A stretch of DNA of 9,761 bases, taken from the NCBI GenBank assembly GCA_013043915.1, contig JABEVH010000251.1, positions 1 to 9,761 on the forward strand, read 5' to 3'. A program made the translations under genes and the position numbers. Source of the DNA: Pseudomonadales bacterium (lineage in GTDB: Bacteria > Pseudomonadota > Gammaproteobacteria > Pseudomonadales > Moraxellaceae). This document shows positions 1-6,072 of this stretch, piece after piece. Numbering within the stretch: the first letter of the stretch is position 1; each line of letters starts with the position of its first letter. The notes below the pieces were generated by a model, which searched no databases, was not told the DNA's origin, and saw nothing but the letters and a program-made list of their open reading frames with translations.

Positions 1-108
1 CTGACCTATATGACCGAGCGTTTTAAGGGCTTTGCTCACGGAGGTCATATGCAGTTACAGGGTGTGCCTCGATCCTTGTTGGCCGAGTACGCGGAGTCCC
101 ATTTGTGA
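1..108 (+). CDS. 3' end of an unrecognised gene
   Basis: Frame 1 is open from the window edge and closes with TGA at 106-108, giving a 35-residue C-terminus that ends in YAESHL. Its start lies outside the window. I do not recognise the family; the fragment has no membrane segment and no diagnostic motif, only a glycine/histidine-rich patch (FAHGGHMQL). It is called coding because the frame is open to the edge, the residue mix looks like a soluble protein, and a hairpin begins exactly at its stop codon. It lies 253 bases upstream of the decarboxylase pseudogene on the same strand, so a functional link is possible but not shown. Confidence 0.5.
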   Translation: MTYMTERFKGFAHGGHMQLQGVPRSLLAEYAESHL

Positions 109-147
109 ACATGATGGCTACCCCGAGGGTTCAGGATACATCATGTT
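108..147 (+). terminator. Nested hairpin after the first gene, possible terminator
   Basis: A perfect 9-base inverted repeat, AACATGATG (108-116) with CATCATGTT (139-147), begins at the last base of the upstream stop codon. Its loop contains a second small stem, ACCC (120-123) with GGGT (127-130). Only three T follow the stem, so it is a poor classical intrinsic terminator. It could also act as an mRNA 3' end stabiliser. Confidence 0.4.
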
Positions 148-203
148 TGTCACTGATGAATAACGGAGGCTTAATGGTAGATGACCCGTCCCTTGTGGAT
201 GGG

Positions 204-231
204 TTGAAATGCAAAATACATTTTGTATGCT
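204..231 (+). promoter_or_regulatory. Candidate sigma-70 promoter of the decarboxylase gene, with a palindrome in the spacer
   Basis: TTGAAA (204-209) and TATGCT (226-231) are separated by 16 bases, about 130 bases before the decarboxylase start. The spacer contains the inverted repeat CAAAAT (212-217) AC ATTTTG (220-225), a plausible repressor site. The remaining gene-free sequence from 109 to 361 shows nothing else convincing; an open frame there (105-359) has no family features. The call rests on motif matching alone. Confidence 0.35.
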
Positions 232-361
232 TGATTCTAGGTGCTTTTGCCTATAAATTCACGCCCTCGGCGAAGCAGCTTGCTGAAGCGTCGCTGCAAG
301 ACAAGTGGCCCGCTGCTGGCGGTCTTTTCGCATCACTCACCCTGTGTGGAGTTCGCTAGCT

Positions 362-1540
362 ATGGCAACGCGTCTTTCGGATTATTGCACCGAGTCCGAG
401 TGGTCCAAGATTAAGCATTTTGCCGATGGCAAAGAAACGCCCTTCCTGGTCATTGACCTGGAAATTATCAAGCAGAAATACACGGAGTTGATGTCGTGTT
501 TTCCCATGGCCAAGGTTCACTACGCGCTTAAGGCGAATCCCGGTGCTCCCGTCATTGAGACGTTGCGTGATATGGGTAGCAACTTTGACATTGCATCCAT
601 CTATGAATTGAACAAGGTGCTGGATGCGGGTGTTTCTGCCGATCGCATCTCTTACGGTAACACCATCAAGAAAGCGGCACATGTTCGCTATGCCTACGAG
701 CGGGGTGTGCGCTTGTTTGCTACGGACTCCAAGGCAGATCTGCAAAATATTGCGGAGAATGCTCCAGGGTCGAAGATTTTTGTCCGTATTCTGGTGGAAG
801 GCGGTGAAACCGCTGAATGGCCGCTATCGCGCAAATTTGGCTGTCATCCGGATATGGCCATAGACCTCCTGATGCAGGCTAAATTGCAGGGCTTAATTCC
901 TTATGGAATTTCCTTTCACGTAGGGTCGCAGCAAAGGGATATCGCTGTTTGAGATGCAGCCTTGTCCAAGGTCAAGTACATGTTTGACTGGATGCTGCTG
1001 GAATAAATTATTGTGCTCAAAATGATCAATATGGGGGGAGGATTTCCTGCCAACTATATCTCTGAGGTCAATCCTATCAACGTGTATGCTGAAGAAATCC
1101 TGCGATATCTGCATGATGATTATGGCGATGATTTGCCAGAAATCATTCTGGAGCCAGGGCGTTCACTGGTGGGTGAGTCCGGTGTGTTGGTATCCGAAGT
1201 GGTGCTGATCTCCCGCAAGTCGCGTACCGACCTCAAACGCTGGGTATATGTGGATGTAGGTTTGTTTCAGGGATTGATTGAAACTCTGGGAGAGTCTATC
1301 AAGTATCCGCTGTACTGCGAAAAGATGGATCGCAATACATCAGGAGAAGGCTCTGTCGTGCTGGCGGGTCCTACCTGTGACTCCACCGATATTATGTATG
1401 AGCAGGTGTCGTATACCCTGCCACATAATCTGGCGGTGGGGGACAGGATCTACTGGTTGACCACGGGGGCCTACACCAACTCATACTCATCGGTTGAGTT
1501 CAACGGCTTTCCTCCTCTGAAAACCTATTTCTTGTCCTGA
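362..1540 (+). pseudogene. speC: Ornithine decarboxylase, PLP fold type III, interrupted by two in-frame stops
   Basis: The family decarboxylates ornithine to putrescine, the first step of polyamine synthesis, as a cytosolic dimer. Read from ATG 362 (GGAG at 348-351), one frame runs 393 codons to TGA 1538, the usual length of the Pseudomonas-type enzyme. Key residues are intact: the PLP lysine in HYALKANP (codon 57), HVGSQ (His about 186), GGGFP (225-229), EPGR (264-267), catalytic Cys in GPTCDS (339) and the C-terminal Tyr in GAYTNSY (371). Codon 197 is TGA (950-952), where relatives have Trp in a VWDAA motif. Codon 215 is TAA (1004-1006). Both can arise by one base change, and no frameshift is present. 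Neither half alone carries a full active site, because the lysine is in the first and the cysteine in the second. Known: active sites form between subunits. Inferred: recent inactivation, or sequencing error. A related lysine/ornithine decarboxylase specificity cannot be excluded. Confidence 0.85.
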
Positions 1541-1552
1541 GTTAAGCCGGCT

Positions 1553-1584
1553 GCAGATGCTGGAGTCTAGGCTCTGGCATCTGC
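1553..1584. terminator. Hairpin between convergent genes, likely bidirectional terminator
   Basis: GCAGATGC (1553-1560) pairs perfectly with GCATCTGC (1577-1584). The stem extends inward through two G-T pairs to GAG/CTC, about 13 pairs in all, around the loop TCTAGG. It starts 13 bases after the decarboxylase stop and overlaps the last codons and stop of the opposing hydrolase. No T-run is present on either side, so termination strength is uncertain. Confidence 0.5.
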
Positions 1585-2499
1585 CTGTCGACATTGATCA
1601 ATCACCCATGAGCTCAGTTCAGGGAGAAAACTTGCGGGCAGATCATGCCCCAGGCCAGGAACCAGTTTAAATCGTGCCCCAGGAATAAGTCGCGAGATGC
1701 GCCAGCCAGCCCACCAGGGTACGAGCGGATCATCGCGGCCATGTACGATAAGACTGGGACACTGAATTTTTCGTATCCGTTTGCTCAGGTCTGCAGTTGC
1801 CAGGACGGCCAAAGTCTGACGCACAACACCTGCCGGGTGGTAAGAGCGGTCGAGCGAGCGTCGCGCCATGGCAATAAGCTGATTTTTGTCGGTGCGATAG
1901 CGCTGGCCCTGCAGCCTGGTCAGGAATTCAGCGATATCTTCAGGTTGTGGTCGTCCCAGCCCCTGCCGTTTGCGGCCACCGAAGCCACCAGAGAGCATGG
2001 TCCACAACATGGAGGGGCTAGGTGGAAAAAGTCCCGGACTCAACGGAGATGTCATCAGCAAGCACAGGGATTTGATGCGCTCCGGGAGGCGAGCAGCCAG
2101 GATCTGACTAATCATGCCGCCCATCGAAATGCCTATTAAGTGCACATGCTGAAGTTGCAGATGATTCATCAGCCCCAGGGTGTCATCAGCCATGTCGTCA
2201 AGCGTATACGGGGCTTGAATGGATAAGCCCAGGGAAGAACGTATCATGCTGGTAGTCATATTATAGCGTTGACGCGAATTGAGCTTACCGGATAATCCGA
2301 TATCCCTGTTGTCAAAACGGATGGCGCGATATCCGGCATCCACCAGGGTCTGCATGAGGCTGTCTGGCCAATAGATCATTTGGGCAGACAGGCCCATGAT
2401 GAGTAGGATGGGAGGATGTGATAGGTCTCCCCAATCCTCGTAGTAAATTTCAGTCTGTCCTGTCGATGCGATGCCTGAACGGATTTCTGCCGAAGACAT
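1567..2499 (-). CDS. Alpha/beta hydrolase fold protein
   Basis: A 310-residue protein of the alpha/beta hydrolase superfamily, which includes esterases, lipases and related enzymes; the substrate is unknown. Visible marks are an oxyanion-hole strand (ILLIMGLSAQ, 31-40), the RFDNRDIGLS motif (61-70) common in this group, the nucleophile elbow GISMGG with Ser125, a cap region at about 150-235, the acid loop HGRDDPLVP (Asp256 or 257), and the histidine loop GLGHD (His285). The catalytic triad is therefore complete. ATG at 2499 was chosen over an upstream ATG at 2571 because GGAG lies eight bases before it and the domain begins directly after. There is no signal peptide, so it is probably cytosolic. 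It is convergent with the decarboxylase pseudogene and divergent from cysK, with 147 bases between the two starts in which I find no convincing promoter. Confidence 0.85.
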   Translation of the reverse strand: MSSAEIRSGIASTGQTEIYYEDWGDLSHPPILLIMGLSAQMIYWPDSLMQTLVDAGYRAIRFDNRDIGLSGKLNSRQRYNMTTSMIRSSLGLSIQAPYTLDDMADDTLGLMNHLQLQHVHLIGISMGGMISQILAARLPERIKSLCLLMTSPLSPGLFPPSPSMLWTMLSGGFGGRKRQGLGRPQPEDIAEFLTRLQGQRYRTDKNQLIAMARRSLDRSYHPAGVVRQTLAVLATADLSKRIRKIQCPSLIVHGRDDPLVPWWAGWRISRLIPGARFKLVPGLGHDLPASFLPELSSWVIDQCRQADARA

Positions 2500-2646
2500 G
2501 CCGGAACTCCACGAATGAGGTAGGGCATTGCACAGTGTACGGCATGGATTGTCCATGACCATGAAGGCCAAACTTTAGGTCTTGCAGGCCAGGGGATAGA
2601 AGGAGCAAACTCAGGCGATCATTTCTCATACGTCCGGATTTTTTTG

Positions 2647-3618
2647 ATGAAAATTTATGCTGATAATTCATTGTCGATAGGCCACACCCCTTTGGTTCGT
2701 TTAAATCGGGTCGTTCCTCAGGGCAGCATGGTGCTGGCAAAGATTGAGGGACGTAATCCTGCATATTCAGTTAAATGTCGCATCGGTGCAGCGATGGTTT
2801 GGGATGCGGAGCAGACCGGACGCTTGCGTCCTGGGATTACCTTGGTGGAAGCTACCTCAGGTAATACCGGCATAGCGCTGGCTTATGTGTGTGCGGCTCG
2901 CGGTTATCGACTGATACTTACGATGCCCTCGACCATGAGTTTGGAACGCCGCAAACTACTTAAAGCGCTAGGGGCTGAGGTGGTGCTGACGGAGGGGACT
3001 CGCGGTATGCAGGGCGCTGTGGATAAAGCCCAAGAGATTGTCAGCGGTGATCCTGAACATTACCTCATGCTGCAGCAGTTTGAGAATCCAGCCAACCCGA
3101 GGATACATGAAACGACCACGGGTCCTGAAATATGGGCAGATACGGACGGGACGGTTGATGTGCTGGTCAGCGGGGTAGGAACGGGTGGTACCCTGACCGG
3201 GATTTCTCGCTTTATCAAAAAAACCTGTGGTAAACCGATCACGACGGTAGCCGTTGAGCCTGAGGCTTCCCCACTGATCTCGCAGAGCTTGCAAGGGCTG
3301 CCGTTGAAACCCTCCGGCCATAAGATTCAGGGGCTAGGAGCCAATTTTTTGCCTGCCAATCTTGATCTTAGTATGATAGATCGTGTTGAGCCGGTCAGTA
3401 ATGAAGATGCCATTACCTTTGCTCGCCGACTCATGCGAGAAGAAGGCATACTGGCAGGCATCTCCTGTGGTGCTGCGGTATGTGCTGCTGCGCGCCTCGC
3501 AGCTTTGCCTGAGTTTGCGCAGAAAACGATGGTGGTCATTCTCCCTGATACGGGGGAGCGTTATTTGTCGACTGCTTTGTTTGAGAATATGTTTACCGAT
3601 CAAGAAAATGTCCAATGA
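2647..3618 (+). CDS. cysK: Cysteine synthase A (O-acetylserine sulfhydrylase)
   Basis: Makes L-cysteine from O-acetylserine and sulfide with PLP, as a cytosolic dimer; in many bacteria CysK also binds CysE. The 323 residues closely follow E. coli CysK (323 residues) end to end. Visible marks are the N-terminal DNSLSIGHTPLVRLNR, the PLP lysine in YSVKCR (Lys43), the substrate loop TSGNTG (70-75), the phosphate-binding loop GVGTGGT (176-182), GISCGAA with the pyridine-nitrogen serine (Ser273), and PDTGERYLST near the C-terminus. CysM is less likely, because CysM proteins are shorter and differ in the N-terminal and substrate-loop regions. The start is ATG 2647; a TTG directly before it is in frame. 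The ribosome binding site is weak (CGGA at 2635-2638). Ppa follows after 75 bases on the same strand. No clear CysB site was recognised upstream. Confidence 0.95.
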   Translation: MKIYADNSLSIGHTPLVRLNRVVPQGSMVLAKIEGRNPAYSVKCRIGAAMVWDAEQTGRLRPGITLVEATSGNTGIALAYVCAARGYRLILTMPSTMSLERRKLLKALGAEVVLTEGTRGMQGAVDKAQEIVSGDPEHYLMLQQFENPANPRIHETTTGPEIWADTDGTVDVLVSGVGTGGTLTGISRFIKKTCGKPITTVAVEPEASPLISQSLQGLPLKPSGHKIQGLGANFLPANLDLSMIDRVEPVSNEDAITFARRLMREEGILAGISCGAAVCAAARLAALPEFAQKTMVVILPDTGERYLSTALFENMFTDQENVQ

Positions 3619-3693
3619 AGCGAGCTATCGGGTAGCAAACTGTTGGGTAGGATGTATTACAATAGATCGCCGATGACCGTAGGGATGAAATTT

Positions 3694-4224
3694 ATGAGTT
3701 ACCAAGCCATACCCCCAGGGAAACAACCGCCACAGGATATTTATGTGGTTATTGAGATTCCCGCCAATCACAGTCCGATCAAATATGAGATCGACAAGGA
3801 CTCAGAAACGCTGTTTGTAGACCGGTTCCTCGGTACAGCCATGTTTTATCCTGCCAATTATGGCTATATCCCCAATACGCTTTCCGAAGATGGCGATCCC
3901 CTTGATGTGCTGGTGGTCACTCCGCATCCGGTCGAGCCGGGGGCCGTGATACGCGCTCGTCCGATTGGCAAGCTGGTGATGGAAGATGAATCAGGTATAG
4001 ATGCCAAACTCGTGGCAGTGCCTCACGACAAGTTGACGCCGCTGTACAAGGACGTCAAGGATATCCAGGATCTGCCAGCTTTGTTACTGGCACAGTTCAA
4101 GCATTTCTTTGAGCATTATAAGGATCTGGAGCCTGGTAAATGGGTCAAGGTAACCGGATGGGAAGGGCGGGAATCTGCCGAGGCTGAAATTCTGAAAGCC
4201 ATCGCCCAAGTTTCAGCTTCTTAA
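3694..4224 (+). CDS. ppa: Inorganic pyrophosphatase, family I
   Basis: Hydrolyses pyrophosphate to two phosphates with Mg2+, pulling biosynthetic reactions forward; cytosolic, hexameric in E. coli. The length, 176 residues including Met, equals the E. coli enzyme. Active-site residues are all present: Glu21, Lys30, Arg44, Tyr56 in PANYGYIP, the signature DGDPLDV with Asp66, Asp68 and Asp71, then Asp98, Asp103, Lys105, Tyr142 and Lys143. ATG 3694 was chosen over an in-frame upstream ATG (3643) because AGGGA at 3681-3685 is correctly spaced and the family's N-terminus starts here. It lies 75 bases after cysK, so read-through from cysK is likely. TACAAT (3658-3663) could be the -10 of an additional promoter but has no good -35. 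A hairpin terminator follows the stop. Confidence 0.97.
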   Translation: MSYQAIPPGKQPPQDIYVVIEIPANHSPIKYEIDKDSETLFVDRFLGTAMFYPANYGYIPNTLSEDGDPLDVLVVTPHPVEPGAVIRARPIGKLVMEDESGIDAKLVAVPHDKLTPLYKDVKDIQDLPALLLAQFKHFFEHYKDLEPGKWVKVTGWEGRESAEAEILKAIAQVSAS

Positions 4225-4231
4225 ATTGTTA

Positions 4232-4262
4232 GGGGAGGTTCATTCCTCCCTCTACTATTTTT
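4232..4262 (+). terminator. Intrinsic terminator after ppa
   Basis: GGGAGG (4233-4238) pairs with CCTCCC (4245-4250) around the loop TTCATT. One G-T pair extends the stem, and five T follow at 4258-4262. It starts eight bases after the ppa stop. Confidence 0.75.
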
Positions 4263-4295
4263 CGCTACAGTTTATGGCAGGAATACATTAAGTTA

Positions 4296-4324
4296 ACCCT
4301 AGGGTGATGAGGGTCTTTTTTTTT
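4296..4324 (+). terminator. Second terminator-like element with a run of nine T
   Basis: ACCCT (4296-4300) can pair with AGGGT (4310-4314) over a nine-base loop, followed by C and nine T (4316-4324). The left arm also belongs to the perfect palindrome ACCCTAGGGT (4296-4305). The short stem makes termination modest. It could be a backup terminator for ppa, or the T-run could lie in the promoter region of the next gene. Confidence 0.45.
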
Positions 4325-4369
4325 GGCATAAAAACTCTATAAAGTATCAAAAAAGCTAGGAGCGATATC

Positions 4370-4600
4370 ATGGAAGATCGTAGCTATAGCAAAGAAGTAC
4401 ATCATGTTTTTTCTGGTTGGGCGCGTAGCATCAACTCAGAGTTGGAAGAGCGCCTTCAAGCTGAGATTGAGCAGTTAGAGCTTAATCTTCTCAGATTTCA
4501 TGACATCCCCGCCGACCGCAGGTTCCCGCAAGAGCAGCGTTATCGTGAGCTTATTTGGGATAAGCGCTTTATGTTGAGTCTGGTGCGTGGGTACGAATAG
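4370..4600 (+). CDS. Small uncharacterised protein, 76 residues
   Basis: I do not recognise a family. The gene is well supported: AGGAG at 4358-4362 lies seven bases before ATG, the frame closes at TAG 4598, and no open frame competes on either strand over most of its length. The protein is highly charged and probably mostly helical. Residues about 20-45 (INSELEERLQAEIEQLELNL region) form an amphipathic, possibly coiled-coil helix. A PADRRFPQE turn and a second basic/aromatic helix (RYRELIWDKRFMLSLVRGYE) follow. No cysteine, signal peptide or membrane segment is present, so it is expected in the cytosol. It stands alone between the ppa terminators and the phasin promoter region. TTGGCA (4323-4328) and TATCAA (4345-4350), 16 bases apart, are a weak promoter candidate. 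Confidence 0.75.
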   Translation: MEDRSYSKEVHHVFSGWARSINSELEERLQAEIEQLELNLLRFHDIPADRRFPQEQRYRELIWDKRFMLSLVRGYE

Positions 4601-4624
4601 TCGGTAGTTCGTCGGATGTCGTTA

Positions 4625-4666
4625 TTTTGTTGTCTCATTGTAGGACAATATATCGCTTTTGTTGTC
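4625..4666 (+). repeat. Ten-base direct repeat, 32-base period, upstream of the phasin
   Basis: TTTTGTTGTC occurs at 4625-4634 and again at 4657-4666. The 32-base distance is close to three helical turns, so both copies face the same side of the DNA. Between them lies the inverted repeat TTGT (4638-4641) AGG ACAA (4645-4648). This arrangement in a gene-free stretch suggests a binding site for a regulator; which one is unknown. Confidence 0.45.
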
Positions 4667-4676
4667 CCGTCTGTTT

Positions 4677-4709
4677 TAGAATATGGCAGCTGCTTGTAAC
4701 AAGTAGCAG
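4677..4709 (+). promoter_or_regulatory. Candidate phasin promoter -10 and operator-like inverted repeats
   Basis: TAGAAT (4677-4682) fits a sigma-70 -10 box, though no good -35 lies 16-18 bases upstream. Directly after it, where transcription would start, are the palindrome GCAGCTGC (4686-4693), the overlapping repeat CTTGT A ACAAG (4693-4703) and another GCAG (4706-4709). Known: PhaR regulators of phasin genes bind paired CTGC/GCAG elements in Paracoccus. Here the spacing between halves differs from that site, so the link is only suggestive. Confidence 0.35.
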
Positions 4710-4740
4710 TTAACTTTGGGCAAAACAAAGGGAAATGATC

Positions 4741-5106
4741 ATGGGTGAATTAAAAGCATTGTCGGAAGAAAGCAAGGGATTGGTTGATCGCGTTAAGGAT
4801 CTGGGGCGTCAGGTATATTTGGCTAATGTAGGGCTGCTGGCTTTAGTTGAAGAAGAAAGCCGTAAGCAATACGAGAAGGCACTGGAAGCCGGCAAGCAGT
4901 CTCATGGTGAAGGTAGTGAGTGGATTTTGGCTGCTCGTGGGTTGGTAGATCAGCTGGTGAGCGAAGCCTCACAGATCAAGGTTGAAACTCTGCGTACCCA
5001 GGCACAGCAAGCTCGCGAAAAGCTGCTGGCTGCAGACTTGGTTGAACAGGCTCAAAAGGTATTTCAGGATCTGGTTCAAGCTGGCGAAAAACGTAACGCT
5101 GCTTAA
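4741..5106 (+). CDS. Phasin family protein (PhaI/PhaF-type granule protein)
   Basis: Phasins coat polyhydroxyalkanoate granules and control their number and size. The 121 residues are almost entirely predicted helix. The segment VKDLGRQVYLANVGLLALVEEESRKQ (18-43) matches the PhaI/PhaF granule-association signature, in which an arginine/lysine-flanked hydrophobic helix is followed by an acidic turn. A long amphipathic helix with heptad-like leucine and alanine spacing follows (60-112). The lysine/alanine-rich histone-like tail of PhaF is absent, so it is nearer PhaI. ATG 4741 was chosen over an in-frame ATG at 4735 because AAAGGGA (4728-4734) is seven bases from the former and touches the latter. 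No PHA synthase or depolymerase gene is in the window, so its partners are elsewhere. A related granule-independent role is possible. Confidence 0.8.
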   Translation: MGELKALSEESKGLVDRVKDLGRQVYLANVGLLALVEEESRKQYEKALEAGKQSHGEGSEWILAARGLVDQLVSEASQIKVETLRTQAQQAREKLLAADLVEQAQKVFQDLVQAGEKRNAA

Positions 5107-5119
5107 GTTGCGTGAGATC

Positions 5120-5151
5120 TGCGCCGTTAGACCTTAACTGGCAACGGCGCA
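5120..5151. terminator. Hairpin between the convergent phasin and START genes
   Basis: TGCGCCGTT (5120-5128) and AACGGCGCA (5143-5151) form a perfect nine-pair GC-rich stem over a 14-base loop. It lies in the 69 bases between two converging stops. No T-run follows, so it is probably a bidirectional terminator of moderate strength. GTTA/TAAC inside could form a competing fold. Confidence 0.6.
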
Positions 5152-5175
5152 CGGCTCCTGAAGCATCCTGAGGTT

Positions 5176-5892
5176 TTACTCTTGGATGGGAAAGGGTAGC
5201 GTAGGGTTGGTGTAACGGTCATCTTTAGAAATACGCATCAGGCTCTTTAAGCTGTAGTACAGCGAAGAGCGTTGAATGATATTGGCAGTCCATGCGGGAA
5301 TACGTCCTCCCGGATCAATGATTCCTGTCATTTGTGCTGTAATCTTGCCATCGCTACGCGGCGTGAATACCCAGTTCATCTGTAGTTTAGCCATGCGTAC
5401 CAAGGGGGGTTGTTCGGGCAAGTATCCGTCAACAGATTCCGTGGTGAGTCGTACAACGCGTGTTTTGGGGTCTTGGCTGACATGGGTATGAATAACCGCA
5501 TCGCGATCTTCAATGCCGTAGGGGCTGTTGATGATCAGGTGTATGATCAGGTCATGCGGACTCTCGCGCTTGATCAATTCGGCGCTGCGCAAATGCCAGA
5601 TCCACTGGTTCATGCCGTCGACATCTATTGTAGCAGCAACAATGCTGGCTAGAGGAGCATCAAACACCGTGTCCATACGGTTGACGGAAACGCGATAATT
5701 TGAATCCTTGCGCAAGTAAAATTTGATGTTATGGTAATGATCTTGGCGTATCAGTTTCCACTCAGGCCCAAGGCCCTGAGTTTCAGCCTCGGCGGCATTC
5801 TGATTACTAGGGACAGGAAAGTCATCTGACCATGCTGGACTGGAGAGCCATGCGACCACGATCCAGCTTAAACCCAGTGCCCGTTTTTTCAT
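5176..5892 (-). CDS. Exported START-domain protein
   Basis: START domains hold a lipid or other hydrophobic ligand in a helix-grip cavity; the ligand of the bacterial exported forms is not established. The 238 residues begin with a clear Sec signal peptide: MKKR, a hydrophobic core (ALGLSWIVVAWL) and a likely cut after Ala-Trp-Ser (residue 22), so the mature protein is periplasmic. No lipobox cysteine is seen. The domain covers about 45-225. Recognisable elements are the WKLIRQ start strand, the VFDAPLASIVAAT...WIWHLRSAELIKR block, the strand pair around YGIEDRDAVIHTHVSQ, and the final helix RIPAWTANIIQRSSLYYSLKSL. ATG 5892 has GGAG seven bases upstream. The minus-strand TATACT (5951-5946) could be its -10. 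It is 180 bases downstream of the TetR gene on the same strand, so it may have its own transcript. Confidence 0.82.
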   Translation of the reverse strand: MKKRALGLSWIVVAWLSSPAWSDDFPVPSNQNAAEAETQGLGPEWKLIRQDHYHNIKFYLRKDSNYRVSVNRMDTVFDAPLASIVAATIDVDGMNQWIWHLRSAELIKRESPHDLIIHLIINSPYGIEDRDAVIHTHVSQDPKTRVVRLTTESVDGYLPEQPPLVRMAKLQMNWVFTPRSDGKITAQMTGIIDPGGRIPAWTANIIQRSSLYYSLKSLMRISKDDRYTNPTLPFPIQE

Positions 5893-5964
5893 TGCTGTCT
5901 CCCCGCGCAGCCTTGTTCCCGGCAGCTACGGCAACATGTTCATAGAGTATAGTGACAAATTTTT

Positions 5965-5994
5965 CTGATGAGCGTGATGGTTAGGCATCATCAG
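5965..5994. repeat. Inverted repeat upstream of the START gene
   Basis: CTGATGA (5965-5971) and TCATCAG (5988-5994) are perfect 7-base arms 16 bases apart. They lie just upstream of the candidate minus-strand -10 TATACT (5951-5946). No T-run follows on the minus strand, so a terminator for the TetR gene is unlikely, and a regulator site is more plausible. The rest of the 180-base gap (5893-6072) is AT-rich with nothing else convincing. Confidence 0.3.
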
Positions 5995-6072
5995 CATTAC
6001 ATGGTGTACTCTTAACTATGACAGATTTTTATGCCTAGTCCTAGATCACGCATTAAAATTCTAAAATCTCAA

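Noticed and set aside
310..328. CCGC/GCGG stem followed by TCTTTT as a terminator
   Set aside because: The stem has only four pairs, and it sits just before the decarboxylase start where a terminator would make little sense.
105..359. 84-codon open frame between the first gene and the decarboxylase
   Set aside because: Its start overlaps the previous stop, the composition looks unlike a protein, no good ribosome binding site is seen, and it overlaps a hairpin and a promoter candidate.
356..745. 129-codon minus-strand open frame
   Set aside because: It lies opposite the conserved decarboxylase frame and has no family features, so it is a shadow.
950..1006. TGA at codon 197 as recoding (selenocysteine or UGA-Trp code)
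   Set aside because: A TAA follows 18 codons later, other genes in the window end at TGA, and a Trp position is not expected for selenocysteine.
1013..1540. Separate C-terminal decarboxylase gene starting at GTG 1013
   Set aside because: It is in the same frame as the upstream half and lacks the PLP lysine and much of the barrel, so independent function is implausible.
1645..2139. 164-codon plus-strand open frame
   Set aside because: It lies antisense to the alpha/beta hydrolase, whose full catalytic triad proves the minus strand is the coding one.
2450..2764. 104-codon minus-strand open frame across the hydrolase/cysK gap
   Set aside because: It overlaps the starts of both real genes and shows no recognisable domain.
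4232..4324. Riboswitch or leader RNA before the 76-residue gene
   Set aside because: The structures are simple hairpins with T-runs and match no riboswitch core I know.
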